Source of the DNA: Meandrina meandrites
Lineage: Eukaryota; Cnidaria; Anthozoa; Scleractinia; Meandrinidae
Assembly: GCA_963693305.1 (NCBI GenBank)
Contig: OY855906.1
Location: forward strand, 17,648,161 to 17,712,160
Reading direction: 5' to 3'
Length of the DNA: 64,000 nt
A program made the translations under genes and the position numbers. Positions within the stretch are counted from its first letter, which is position 1. The number at the start of each line of letters is the position of its first letter. Shown piece after piece: positions 1 to 12,280 of this stretch. Below the pieces are notes generated by a model, which saw only the letters and a program-made list of their open reading frames with translations, did no database searches and had not been told where the DNA came from.

Positions 1-509
1 CACTCGGCCAAATCGTGATTGGGGCTTTGAAATCACGCAACCTATGATGTTTATTCGCCAAAAGCTGTTGAAACATTAATGTACCGAAAATGTTGCGGAT
101 ATTGTTTTCTTTATTGTGTATAAAGTATATTTTCTTTTGGTTTTATCGAAGCGTTGGATTGAAAGCGAATGTTGAATACGCTGAAAAAAGGTATTACATC
201 AGCCATGGAATGCGCTGATGTTGCAGGTTTCACTTTCATTACGTGACAAATAACATTGTGTTTTATTTGCATGTTTATGTTGGCAGAAGCGACGGTCATT
301 AATTTAATTTGTTTCCTCTTCTGCGAGTATTTCTTGTGGGTTTAGGCAATCGAAGTGAATTCTTTGGCTGTTTCATCGAAGTGAGTTCAAAGATTTGAAA
401 GGAAATGAAATATTTGCTAAAGTAAATAATTGAGCGTGCCCGAACGTGTAGGGGTTACGTCATTAGAAGGGAAAAACCCCTAAGCTAAAGATAGCCGGGG
501 ACAACTTAA

Positions 510-2247
510 ACACGAAGACGCGCTATAAAAGGAGAGGTACCTAAGGTACCTCCAAATCATTTGTCAATCAACCTCGCCAGCATACAGACATGAAAGAATC
601 ACACCGTAACTCGCTATATACATTTTCTGCAAAGTTTGATATCCATAAAATTATTTAAGAACAAATTGGAAAAATATATACTTAGTTTCTATCTTTTCAG
701 TTCTCTGTTGAAATATTCCTCTCAGTTTGCGCGGCAAAACACCGGGAAAAAGTCCGAGCGCTTTCAAAATTAAAACGGTTACTTCAGTCTGCTACTTCAC
801 AAGTATAATCATGTGTGGATTGCTTTTCCCGTTGTTGATTTGAAAATGTTAGGCATATAATATTTTCGCGAAAACAAACCCACTTGCCATCAAAAATTCT
901 AACTCTCATTTGAATTCTATAATCGTTCAGTTGAATTCAAATAAACGGCAGAAAGTAAGCCCGGGTAAGAAAGAAACTTGACTCTTTTGATTCATGCAGT
1001 TTCTTCAGATGTCTGGATATCTAACACCTTTGAACTTCAAATGTTTTGAGATAGCAAATAAATCCGAACTTCAAAGTAAAGTTGCAGCGAATCTGTTTTA
1101 CTCTACTCCCAGGAGCAAGCGAAACGATACTGGGATATTTAGAAAGACCTTATGAACTGTGAAGCGATATGCGGGTAAAATCTTCTCCAGACAATCGGGC
1201 ATAAAATTTCAGTGAACACTTTTCAGAATGAAATCGAAATGATTTGTGTTACTGTACCTCGATCGCGTATCTAGAAATCCACCTCAATGAAACGTCCTGG
1301 TGCAATTCAGGTGTTAGACAGTCGATACAAAGGTTTTCGTTGAGTCGATATAGCATGTCCGACGATTTGCAAATGTCATGCAGTAGTAGTAGAGCGCACA
1401 TTCAACAGACAAACGTTCACTATATATGCATCATCACTTTTATTAGGTGCTGCACGGTGTCGTTAGACCAAACAAATAATGCACCAAGGTTTTTCTTGAA
1501 TAAATGAGTCCAATGACAGTGACTTTCTCTCCATGGGCTAAACAAAACCCGGTCCAAAGTCAAATGATATTCCCTCACATGAGCTTCGGGTTCGTGTGCC
1601 GCCGATCCGCGGCCGTACGCATGATGCACAAGAAGGCATAGTTCGGGTTTTCTCTCTGAAGAATTGGCCAAAAACGCATCACGTAGCAAAGCCGAATTAA
1701 CAGTAAACTTGAAACTTAAAGGACAAGTGTTAGCGATGAACGAAAAGCGGTTCGATCCAAGACAGAAGGTGACTTTCAAATGATGGCGCAACGTCCGCCA
1801 TGAAACAAAGAGTTGCCTTTTAGCAAAGGATTTACTTCGATTAACCATTAAACCACAAACTGAGCATGCTACGATAAGAAAGGCCACAAGCCATTCATTT
1901 TGAAGGCTCAAAAAGGTGCATTGCAGCTGAGAGGAGTCTGTGCGCCATTCTGCAGCATCTCACTATTGGGGGAACCGTTACGGGCGCGAAATTCAAATTT
2001 TGCAAGCCAAAATCTTAGTTGTTAGCTACGAAACATCAATTGCTGGTGTTGGTTTGGATCCATTTCATGAAAATGAGTCTTTTGAAGTAAAATAAAAGAT
2101 CCCAAGGTAGGGTTCAACTTTTATTTTGGATCAACGACTTTTCCCTTCCTTGCTCGCATGGTCCGCCATATTTGATTAAACCACTGAAACAGGGATTTCG
2201 TGACAAAGAGGGGGAGGAGCTATTCCTTTTATAGGGCGTCTTCGTGT
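510..2247. mobile_element. TTAA-flanked (piggyBac-type) non-autonomous DNA element
   Basis: The ends are ACACGAAGACG and CGTCTTCGTGT, and the inverted repeats continue to about 23 bp with one mismatch (CTATAAAAGGA). The element is flanked on both sides by TTAA (506-509 and 2248-2251). The neighbouring tandem units show the uninterrupted target (ACAACTTAAACCTCGG type), so the insertion is exact. TTAA duplication is the hallmark of piggyBac-like elements. No transposase is visible; one open frame is listed separately. Confidence 0.85.
1420..1911 (-). CDS. unrecognised 163-codon open frame inside the TTAA element
   Basis: An open frame of 163 codons with a hydrophobic start (LVAFLIVACSVCGL) and then a mixed, histidine- and tryptophan-containing sequence. 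I do not recognise a family. It does not resemble a piggyBac transposase. It could be a captured host gene segment or chance. The frame fills about a quarter of the element, which is the only argument for keeping it. Confidence 0.2.
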   Translation of the reverse strand: MSLQNEWLVAFLIVACSVCGLMVNRSKSFAKRQLFVSWRTLRHHLKVTFCLGSNRFSFIANTCPLSFKFTVNSALLRDAFLANSSERKPELCLLVHHAYGRGSAAHEPEAHVREYHLTLDRVLFSPWRESHCHWTHLFKKNLGALFVWSNDTVQHLIKVMMHI

Positions 2248-5232
2248 TTAAACCTCGGATTGTGTGACTAACGTGACTACTTTGCTAGTCCTTTACTCAT
2301 AATGCAAACAGATTAAATTTAACCGTGACTTTTGAGAAAGAAAGCTGTTAATGAGCCAAAAATATAAGCGCGGTTTTAAGTTGCTATAGCAGCTTCTTGT
2401 TAGCCAATAATATAAGCGCGGTTTTAAGTTGCTATAGCAACTTCTTGTTTTTTTTTTTTATGTCGGTGACCAGACGCAAACCTCCACTCGGCCAAATCGT
2501 GATCGGGACTGAATCACGCAACCTGTGATGTTTATTCGCCAAAAGCTGTTGAAACATGAATGTACGGAAAATGTTGCGGATATTGTTTTCTTTATTGTGT
2601 ATAAAGCATATTTTCTTTTGGTTTTATCGAAGCGTTCGATTCAAAGCGAATGTTGAATACACTGAAAAAGGTATTACGTCAGCCATGGAATGCGCTGATG
2701 TTGCAGGTTTCACTTTCGTTACGTGACAAATAACATTGTGTTTCATTTGCATGTTTATGTCGGCCGAAGCGACGGTCATTAATTTTATTTTTTTCCTGTT
2801 CTGCGAGTATTTCTTGTGGGTTTAGGCAATCGAAGTGAATTCTTTGGCTATTTCCTTGAAGTGAGTTCAAATATTTTAAAGGAAATGAAATATTTGCTAA
2901 GTAAACAATTGAGCGTGCCCGAACGTGCAGGGGTTACGTCATTAGAAGGGAAAAACCCCCAAGCTAAAGATAGCCGGGGACAACGTAAACTTCGGATTTT
3001 GTGACTAACGTGACTACTTTGCTAGTCCTTAACTCATAATGCAAACAGATTAAATTTAACCGTGACTTTTGAGAAAGAAAACTGTTAATTAGCCAAAAAT
3101 ATAAGCGCGGTTTTAAGTTGCTATAGCAACTTCTTGTTATTATTTTTTTTTATGTCGGTGACCAGACGCAAACCTCCACTCGGCCAAATCGTCATCGGGA
3201 CTGAATCACGCAACCTGTGATGTTTATTCGCCCCAAGCTGTTGAAACATGAATGTACGGAAAATGTTGCGGATATTGTTTTCTTTATTGTGTATAAAGTA
3301 TATTTTCTTTTGGTTTTATCGAAGCGTTCGATTCAAAGCGAATGTTGAATAAACTGAAAAAGGTATTACGTCAGCCATGGAATGCGCTGATGTTGCAGGT
3401 TTCACTTTCGATACGTGACAAATAACATTGTGTTTCATTTGCATGTTTATGTCGGCAGAAGCGACGGTCATTAATTTAATTTGTTTCCTCTTCTGCGAGT
3501 ATTTCTTGTGGGTTTAGGCAATCGAAGTGAATTCTTTGGCTATTTCCTTGAAGTGAGTTCAAATGTTTTAAAGGAAATGAAATATTTGCTTAAGTAAACA
3601 ATTGAGCGTGCCCGAACGTGCAGGGGTTACATCATTAGAAGGGAAAACCCCCAAGCTAAAGATAGCCGGGGAAAACGTAAACCTCGGATTGTGTGACTAA
3701 CGTGACTACTTTGCTTGTCCTTTACTCATAATGCAAACAGATTAAATTTAACCGTGACTTTTGAGAAAGAAAGCTGTTAATTAACCGCGCGGCCATGGGC
3801 CGAGCGCGGTTCTTGCTTTACACGGGATTTTTTTTTTTTTTTTCGTTTTTTTGTCGGTGACCAGACCCAAACCTCCACTCGGCCAAATCGTGATTGGGGC
3901 TTTGAAATCACGCAACCTATGATGTTTATTCGCCAAAAGCTGTTGAAACATTAATGTACCGAAAATGTTGCGGATATTGTTTTCTTTATTGTGTATAAAG
4001 TATATTTTCTTTTGGTTTTATCGAAGCGTTGGATTCAAAGCGAATGTTGAATACACTGAAAAAGGTATTACGTCAGCCATGGAATGCGCTGATGTTGCAG
4101 GTTTCACTTTCGTTACGTGACAAATAACATTGTGTTTCATTTGCATGTTTATGTCGGCAGAAGCGACGGTCATTAATTTAATTTGTTTCCTCTTCTGCGA
4201 GTATTTCTTGTGGGTTTAGGCAATCGAAGTGAATTCTTTGGCTATTTCCTTGAAGTGAGTTCAAATATTTGAAAGGAAATGAAATATTTGCTTAAGTAAA
4301 CAATTGAGCGTGCCCGAACGTGCAGGGGTTACGTCATTAGAAGGGAAAAACCCCCAAGCTCGGATTGTGTGACTAACGTGACTACTTTGCTAGTCCTTTA
4401 CTCATAATGCAAGCATGACTTTTGAGAAAGAAAGCTGTTAATTAGCCAAAAATATAAGCGCGGTTTTAAGTTGCTATAGCAACTTCTTGTTAACCAAAAA
4501 TAAAAGCGCGGTTTTAAGTTGCTATAGCAACTTCTTGTTTTTCGTTTTTTTGTCGGTGACCAGACCCAAACCTCCACTCGGCCAAATCGTGATTGGGGCT
4601 TTGAAATCACGCAACCTATGATATTTATTCGCCAAAAGCTGTTGAAACATTAATGTACCGAAAATGTTGCGGATATTGTTTTCTTTATTGTGTATAAAGT
4701 ATATTTTCTTTTGGTTTTATCGAAGCGTTGGATTGAAAGCGATTGTTGAATACGCTGAAAAAGGTATTACATCAGCCATGGAATGCGCCGATGTTGCAGG
4801 TTTCACTTTCGTTACGTGACAAATAAAATTGTGTTTTATTTGCATGTTTATGTTGGCAGAAGCGACGGTCATTAATTTAATTTGTTTCCTCTTCTGCGAG
4901 TATTTCTTGTGGGTTTAGGCAATCGAAGTGAATTCTTTGGCTGTTTCATCGAAGTGAGTTCAAAGATTTGAAAGGAAATGAAATATTTGCTAAAGTAAAC
5001 AATTGAGCGTGCCCGAACGTGCAGGGGTTACGTCATTAGAAGGGAAAAACCCCTAAGCTAAAGATAGCCGGGGAAAACTTAAACCTCGGATTGTGTGACT
5101 AACGTGACTACTTTGCTTGTCCTTTACTCATAATGCAAACAGATTAAATTTAACCGTGACTTTTGAGAAAGAAAGCTGTTAATGAGCCAAAAATATAAGC
5201 GCGGTTTTAAGTTGCTATAGCAACTTCTTGTT

Positions 5233-6903
5233 AGTATTCAGCACGTGCAGGACCTTCTACTTCAGCCCACACAGCGCATACACGCAGGTCTTGTCGCATA
5301 GGCTTGATCCGACAACATAAATTGAAATAGCTGTATGCATCTTACCTGAAACCAACGAATTTATTGCAAAGAGTTATGAAATTAAGATGACGGGATATGG
5401 TTTGCTGTGGATATACAGACTAAAAATTTTTCTTGTAGTACTGAAGGTCCGTTCAAACGAATCTTTCTTCTGCAGTGTTACGCCTTTTCTGCAGGGATGA
5501 AACAAACGCGCATTATCTATCTTATTTCTCTCTAAAAAAAAAACTAGCTTTGTGTCCAAGTTCGTCAATATGGATTATATAGCCTGCATTAATATTTTGG
5601 TGAACTGAAATGTTCGCACATTGAACTTAATGCGACTCCATTTAATATCAATTGTAAAAGCTTAATGAAAAATTCACACAACAAACAAAAAATCAATACA
5701 ATGTTCTTTCGTAACGCACGCCTGGCTTGGTACAGATGAAGTTTACGATATTTCCTGTAGTGAGTTGCCTATTTGTCTGAGTTCGGGATTTTTTTCGACT
5801 GGAATTGCGACATTCATTTTTTCTGTTTTATGAGCCAGGTCACTGACATGAAATTTTTCCCATACCTGACTTGAAATTTTTTTTTTCAATATCAAGAATA
5901 TAGTAGCGACTGTTAATATAACAATCACTATCCTCAATATCAAAAACCAAGAATAGCAACTATTAATATAACAACCATATTTTGATCAGCGTTTTATTTA
6001 ATATCAGTGTTAAAATCAGAACACCATTGAAAAAAAACATGCCACCATTATCGTACGGTGTTTGTGTAAATACATTTACTCTTATTTTTATCTTATTTGG
6101 TAAAAATGAAAAAAAGCTGACACGTTTAGATAATGTCCATGGGAACGCAGTTCGTTTGCTTTTTTACTATTTAGGATTAAAAGTTCCTTCGTTTTCAGAA
6201 ATCTTCTAGCCAAATTTAACTCAGATTGTTTAGCAAAAGTTGTCTTTCATCGATAAGTAATACTACAGAAATACCTTCATCTTGGTCGCAATTTACATTT
6301 ATGTGCCCGTTATCGTTCGTCGGTTGCCTAGCAACTTGTAAACATGTATAAACGCCAAATCAATATGCTAACAATGTTACAAAATGTTTTGTCAAAAGTT
6401 AAAAATAATAGTCCTTCTTTTCTTGCTTGGACTTGTTAGTCAATTTTGTGTTCAAAACTAAGTCTAATTTGCGTCCACATGATATGTCCACCACTATCGT
6501 TTGTCAGCGAATAATTCTTGTTCGTAACATGCCTGGATTGACAGAAATGAAATCTTTTCTCATAAAAGAATCGTGTTGCCTTGAAGAAATTGAAGTAATG
6601 TTGATCTGCCAATTAAGCACGCAATTCTCGAACACGCGACTTTGCATCCCGACTCCACTGTTGGGTTCTTCGTATTCGAGTGTGTATCTGTCTGGGTTGG
6701 CGAAAAGGAACGAAGTATATTTGTTGTCCATCTCTGTGTAATCGACAAATGAATGAGATACAAGACGAAAGTGAAGGAGAACTAGGCAAGTGCGAAGGGA
6801 GAAGAAAAGAAAAGGAACAAAGCTGATTCTGCATGAAATGAATGAAAGGCCTGGTATAATCGAAAACTGACTAAATAAACAACTTGCTAGCCACAAATCA
6901 AAG
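5233..6903. repeat. dispersed ~1.7-kb repeat (family B), copy 1
   Basis: Begins at TATTCAGCACGTGCAG and ends at CACAAATCAAAG. Diverged copies recur near 35265, 46608 (split by insertions) and 60303, always downstream of the tRNA-Leu cluster in the repeating unit. Here it directly follows the 0.7-kb tandem array, with no tRNA genes. The copies share ORF-like stretches on the minus strand (6504-6941 here), but these carry indels and stops between copies, so I treat the repeat as non-coding. Confidence 0.8.
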
Positions 6904-6910
6904 CAACCTC

Positions 6911-6964
6911 GTTCCCAGGGTCTCTCTCTCCCCGCCCCCAAGAGCGAGAGAAGAGAGACCCTGG
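6911..6964. repeat. short inverted repeat, probable truncated MITE
   Basis: CCAGGGTCTCTCT (6915-6927) is mirrored by AGAGAGACCCTGG (6952-6964). It sits where repeat family B breaks off, so it may mark the insertion boundary of the next 10 kb. No target duplication could be identified. Confidence 0.4.
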
Positions 6965-7145
6965 TTTGGTCTGGTCACGTGTCTGCTAGATTCTAGCAGA
7001 TTACAAATAAACAACATGGGGGAGGGGCAGATAAGTGTTGTGTTTGTCACTACTGAGTATAGGGGAGAGCGGAAAGTGTTGTAAATCAAAACAACCGCAC
7101 GTGGACGTGTTTTCGCGCTTGAGCACTTTCGTTGTTCGAGAACAA

Positions 7146-7577
7146 ATGTCGAATGGGAATCTTTCGCAAACGCCCAAAAAAGTTTGTAGACCATCTGCTA
7201 ACGTAAATTCAAGTTGCTGCAGGCTGTGTAAATCGATAGGAGATGTATCCTTCTCAAAGAACATCTTTGCGAAAGGAAATCGAGCATTGCTCGCCGCTGC
7301 AGAAGACATTTGTGGTGGGCCGTTGAGACGAGATCAATTATTGCCACATCTACTATGTAGGCCATGCGAAAGACGTTTGAAAAATTTTGTAAACTTTAAG
7401 ACCACCATCAAAGAAAGCCAGAGTTCTTTCGAAAGGGTGAAAAGATGTGTCGAGATATCGCCGTCCGTTTATCGCACGCTGGCCAAAAGTGCAAAGGAGT
7501 CGGGATCGCGAAGCCGCCGTGGTCTCAGTTTTGGAATTTCCAGGGCTGGAGAGCTGCAGCCTTCAACAGGGAAGGAG
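7146..7577 (+). CDS. exon 1: ZAD-like zinc-binding N-terminus
   Basis: Chosen start ATG at 7146; an in-frame ATG also exists at 7035, but the sequence between is low in conserved character. Residues 25-28 (CRLC) and 71-74 (CRPC) form a C-x2-C...C-x2-C arrangement followed by a basic helix (ERRLKNFVNFK), as in ZAD-type zinc modules. The exon ends GAG|GTAAGG on a codon boundary (phase 0). Reading into the intron gives an unrelated tail that stops at 7697. Confidence 0.65.
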
Positions 7578-7712
7578 GTAAGGGAGTTTTTTTTTAACCC
7601 TCGTTTCTTCGGTGTCGATGTATTTCTTTCATTTTTTATGGCCTTGAACGGCATCGCTTGTTTCGCCGCATTACCGAGTCGAGTTGTTAAAAGGTGACAA
7701 ATTTTCTTTCAG

Positions 7713-7784
7713 AATGACCGTCCAGAATCCTCACAAGTCACCGCAAGCGGTTGCAATCTTCAAGAAAATTCAGCTCATCTCCAG
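7713..7784 (+). CDS. exon 2: 24-codon linker exon
   Basis: Bounded by TTTCTTTCAG| and CAG|GTAAAC, exactly 72 nt and open in phase 0. This fits the phase of exon 1's end and exon 3's start. It encodes a polar linker with no recognisable domain. It is too short for ORF callers, and support is the splice signals plus phase agreement. Confidence 0.55.
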
Positions 7785-9813
7785 GTAAACTATGTTGCTG
7801 CCTGTTTCTTTAAATTTCTTGCCGCTGTAATTGAAGTGAGCACGTAAACCACGAGCAGTCAACATACACGAATGTTATCGACAATTTGTTTACCTGGGAT
7901 CGCTGATGTGCTAGATTATTCAGCTTTAAAAATAGCTTATAGCAAAACTATAAAGAGTCGTGGAGTTGCAAAAGAATGAAACTTTGATTGTCCGAGCTAA
8001 GTTAAACTCGGGCTGCTTCTCTTCTTTATTTTTTTAACAGAGTTAAAATCACAGCATGAAAACATGAATTTACGTATTTTTACCGCTTGCGTAAAGATTC
8101 GTAAATAAATGGCCTTTTCTTTACGGACAAGTTTCGCGTACCGTAAATATGCGTAAATGCAGAAAACGCGTAAAGAATGCGTAAATTATATTACATGTTC
8201 GTAAAGGATAACGATCTAGATGGATATAATTCAAGGTAATTTACTACGTTCTATTGAGAGAAATACTAAGGAAGTGAAACAACATCCGTCTTAAGTAGAT
8301 TTAGAGTTGTTTTGATCAGCTTCATTGTTAACTCTTTACGCGTCTTTATCATTCTTTACGCTCCTTTACGAACTGAAATCAGTCCTTACGCGCCTTGGAT
8401 ATAAGTCACTACTTTCTAATAAGGAAAATGCTAAAAAAAAGTGATAGCTCATCGATCAGAGCAGAATTAAAAATATAATTATCAGTTTTGTTGTTAAAAA
8501 TTTACGCATCTTTAACATTCTTTACGCACCGTTCTTTACGGAGCTTTAACTTTCTTTACGCACAACGTCACCCGCCTTTTATTTCTTTAAGAACCTTACT
8601 AGTTCTTTAAGGCCATTTGATTTTCTGTACGCACAATTAAACTACTTTTAAATGTCTTTCCGAATATGTATAAGTTTTTTTTTACATGGCCATAAACTGT
8701 CCGCTGTAATTACCTTTTTGACGCACCTTTAGCATTAAAACACAAGGAGTTGTCATATGACGAAAGTTAACTGTTTTGTTCTTACAATGGTGCCTGCAAT
8801 GACGGATATATGCAAGCATGCTGCTTTTACAGTTAGCTTTTCCAACTTTAAGATTAGACTGTCAAGGTTTCTTGCATTGGCCTAGCCTCCGGCCGCGGTT
8901 TATCCTAAAAACCGATCCACGTACACTTCCCGAAATCTATATTTCTCGCTTGTTTGCATGTCAAAACACATCTTATCTTTTAAATAAAACAGTGCTCCGT
9001 TCAATTTATAGACACTATTACAAAAATCCACGGAATTGTTACCCTGAAGCTTGAACACGTCACATTTTATGAGGCTTGCGAGCCGCCGAGCGATTTATCT
9101 GTCCCTCGGAGACTGGGCTCCGTTATACGCCGCTATCAACGGTCAGCGGGTTTACGCGTGTGTTTGAAATTGGCGTCCATTTTGAAAGTGACGATGATTC
9201 ACAACTTGGACAACGATCCACTTCGAAGTCTTCTTTTCTGTTGTTGTTGAGCTTAGTTTATCGAAAACTTGTCCTAAAATATAATGCAAGCCTTCGGACA
9301 AGAAAGAGGTTGAAATGAAATGTGTGGTGGACGCGTACATCGTTCCATTCGTCAGATAACTTCACGACTTCGAGTCGACAGCAGGAACAATTCAACACTA
9401 AATACATGTAGGTGGGTAGGTTTTCTCTTTTTCTCTCTTAAGCTAGCTATGTATAATGTCTTACCTTTTCTATGCTGTACATCCCTTTTAGAACATATTT
9501 CTTTACAGGTTAGATCTGAGCAATAATTTTACTTATCATGTTCGAATCGCAAGGAGTTCATGACAAACAAATTATTGCAATAAACATTCACTCATAATTC
9601 ACCCATAATATTTGAAGTGTGTTAGACTCTTTCATTCGAACTGCAAACGTGATAAATAATATTATACGCCCAGGGTTACATGCTTGCGTTATTAAATACA
9701 TTTCGTAAATCGATCACACTTTCAAAATCATAAGGCATGGATACAGATTAAAGCTGGGTAGATGGGAATACACTGATTGTTTGTTGCATGAATCTTATGG
9801 TCTCTGCACACAT

Positions 9814-10113
9814 GGGGACATGTCACAGGGACACGTCGCAACAACATGTACATGTAGAAGTGACAAAATCATGTGTTGTTCACACTGAGGGGACGTGGAG
9901 CAGGGACATGTAGCAGCAACATAATCACAATGTGTACACACAAGGAAATGTAGCTACTATACAGGGACATGTCACAACAACTTGTCCCCTCATGTTTGCC
10001 GATTATTTTTGGCATTAGCAACACGATCTTTGAAGCTGTCCCCAGTAAATGTCCTCTCAGTGTGAGCAACACATGATTTTGTCGCCGCTACATGTTGCTG
10101 CAATATTATGTCC
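9814..10113. mobile_element. ~300-bp inverted-repeat element (MITE)
   Basis: Arms share long complementary blocks. GACAAAATCATGTGTTG near 9858 mirrors CAACACATGATTTTGTC near 10068, with the outer parts ending GGGACATG.../...ATGTCCC. Internal repeats of GGGACATGT are present. The target duplication was not resolved, so the exact ends are approximate. Confidence 0.6.
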
Positions 10114-10763
10114 CTTCGTCTTAAATTAAGTCATAAATCGACTGATTTGTGAATAATAACAAATTCACTTTATCAATTCTGACTCTTACTCTCTCAGAGT
10201 GCATTGTTTTTGCAATATGGAAATTGCAGTTTTCTTATTACACACTTATTACATTTGTATCATGCAAGACCAGTCCCTGATTACAACTTTTTGTTACACA
10301 CTACAATCTTAAGGGACCCCTGTCAGCCACACCTACAAAAAAAAGCAGGACAAGATATTTTCAGTTGAATCCTAACCTCGAGCAGAAAATTTAAGAAGAT
10401 TATCGATCGTATGAATGTGATGAATAGCGAATAAAGTCGGCGTACCGGCCGCTCCCGCAAACGAATAGTCGACTGCAAATTATTCATACGCAAGTACAGA
10501 CTTTCGTTGTAGAATTTACAGTAAATACTGATAAGTCAATAAATCTTATACCTTTTTAAAACTCTGAGGCAATTCAATTTATTTAACTAAACTGTGCATG
10601 CTGTGCGAAGGTCAAGAATTCATGTTGTGTTGTTGTTGTTGTTTGATGAACCCTCGACTTCTAAGTCGTACTCGACCTCGGCGGCCTCAGAGTCCGAGCT
10701 AGAGTCATAGCTAGAATCGCTGGACGACATTAAAAGTTCTTTTGACGAAAAACTAACCTTCAG

Positions 10764-10854
10764 GCCCCAGTTGTTCAAAGGGTGGATAACGCTATCCACC
10801 GGATAAATCGCTATCCAGCGGATAAGTGTTGGCAAAACAAACTACGCTATCCAC

Positions 10855-10891
<37 letters not shown>

Positions 10892-10908
10892 CTTTGAACA
10901 ACTGGGGC
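10764..10908. mobile_element. 145-bp palindromic MITE with CAG duplication
   Basis: Perfect arms from GCCCCAGTTGTTCAAAGG to its mirror, containing GTGGATAACGCTATCCACC. CAG flanks both sides (10761-10763, 10909-10911). The 3-bp duplication and palindromic form fit a Harbinger-like MITE. Related decayed fragments (GGATAACGCTATTCAC) occur near 21383 and 58210 in the tRNA-bearing units. Confidence 0.8.
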
Positions 10909-11661
10909 CAGTACTCTATCCCACACACAAAACAACGTGAGAGTTACTGGAGCGACGCTGGCAATGGCCTGGAATGACGTCACTAGTCCCATTCTCCCGA
11001 ATGCTCGGTCGTGCTGTTAACAGCGCCAACTTTAAAAATTCGTAAAAAATTCGGGTTTTAACCGAATTCAAAAATTTTTTGCGACATTTTTCCCAATTCC
11101 ATACAGAGATTTGATTAGGCGAAAAAATTTTTTTGGGGTTATAGGCACTTTAAGGTAATTAAGCAAACTTCCAGTAGTACAACTTACAGTACATGTGCAG
11201 CAATGCAATAAGATTTCGCTTCACCATACAGTTTTCATAATTTTGATGGCACCCAAAGTGGCAGAGGCTGACTAGGGTCCTTTAATAAGAAAGCTCTTAC
11301 CACTCTGGTAACAATGCATGCCCAATGGTAATATTAATGTCAAAGTAACTGTTTTGACTCAAGTACTGAGTAAATGTAACAGGAAATATTGGTAAGAATT
11401 CTTATTTTGCTAATTGGCTTAATGAATGAGGAAAGTGCTTATAATATAACAATGGAGTTGATGTTAATAATTGTCTCTCAAACATCTAATCTGACACTGT
11501 GACTGAATTATTATTTTTTCTCCATTTAATAGAAATTGAAAAGGCATCACTCTGCATATAAAATGTTGAAGTACATGATGACACCAAAAGAAAGACACTG
11601 CAGCTATGGTTGCTATTGTGAGACTACTGTATCTTCATGGACTACATGAGTGGGAGGTCTA

Positions 11662-12280
11662 ACCATCAACATCTCATGGGTTTGTCATTGCCCTTGCATA
11701 TGGCATTAGAATGTTTCTGTGGGTGTAAGACTGGCCCTCTCCTATGGTAGCTGCATGGCAGCATGTTTCATTGTTTTTTTCTGTCTGTCTCACCCATAAT
11801 GAAGACCACTCATGGAGAGTAAAGTTTCTATGAGTCAAATGAGTCAAGTGATTTTTACACAAAGTAGGTTGTTATCTTTTATACCATGGTTTTCCTTTAT
11901 GCAAGTTAGCTTAAAAGTTAGAAGCACTCTACTTTGCTTATGGTTGGTTCTATCCCGGTTTGCTTGCGGTTAGTTGCACTCCAGTTTCACTTTTCTTGCG
12001 GTTAGTTCCTCTCTGGTTTACTTGCCTTTTGTTCACTCAGGTTTGCTTGCGGCTACACATGTAGTTCCACTCTAGTTTACTTGCAGTTAGCATTCATTTA
12101 ATATTGGACTCGTAGTCATTGACTCATTTAACTCATCGAAACTTTACTCTCCATGAGTGATCTTCATTATGGGTGAGACAGACAAAACAAATAATGAGAC
12201 ATGTTACTATGCAGCTTCCATGGGAGAGGGCCAGTCTTCAAAATGCAAGGGCAATGACAAAACTATAAGATGTTGATGGT
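11662..12280. mobile_element. ~620-bp foldback element with internal tandem repeats
   Basis: The left arm starting ACCATCAACATCT (11662) is complementary to the right arm ending AGATGTTGATGGT (12280). The arms run about 190 bp with scattered differences. The unpaired centre (about 11900-12110) holds five diverged ~40-bp repeats built on TTTGCTTGCGGTTAGTT. No protein is encoded. Confidence 0.7.

Larger units (their letters stand above)
1..5232. repeat. ~0.7-kb tandem repeat array, five units
   Basis: Units open with CACTCGGCCAAATCGT at about 1, 2485, 3177, 3876 and 4575, giving periods of 692, 699 and 699 bp. The first unit is interrupted by an insertion at 510-2247. Most units end with one or two copies of a short element containing the palindrome GTTGCTATAGCAAC (near 2370, 2415, 3110, 4460, 4505, 5205). 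The unit ending near 3840 instead carries a GC-rich hairpin (AACCGCGC...GCGCGGTT). Divergence between units is low and mostly single bases. No coding capacity is convincing. The array runs off the left edge of the window. Confidence 0.9.

Noticed and set aside
6504..6941. 145-residue minus-strand ORF, with counterparts at 36699-37043 and 49936-50241
   Set aside because: The ORFs persist because repeat family B is duplicated. Copies differ by frameshifting indels and no domain is recognised.
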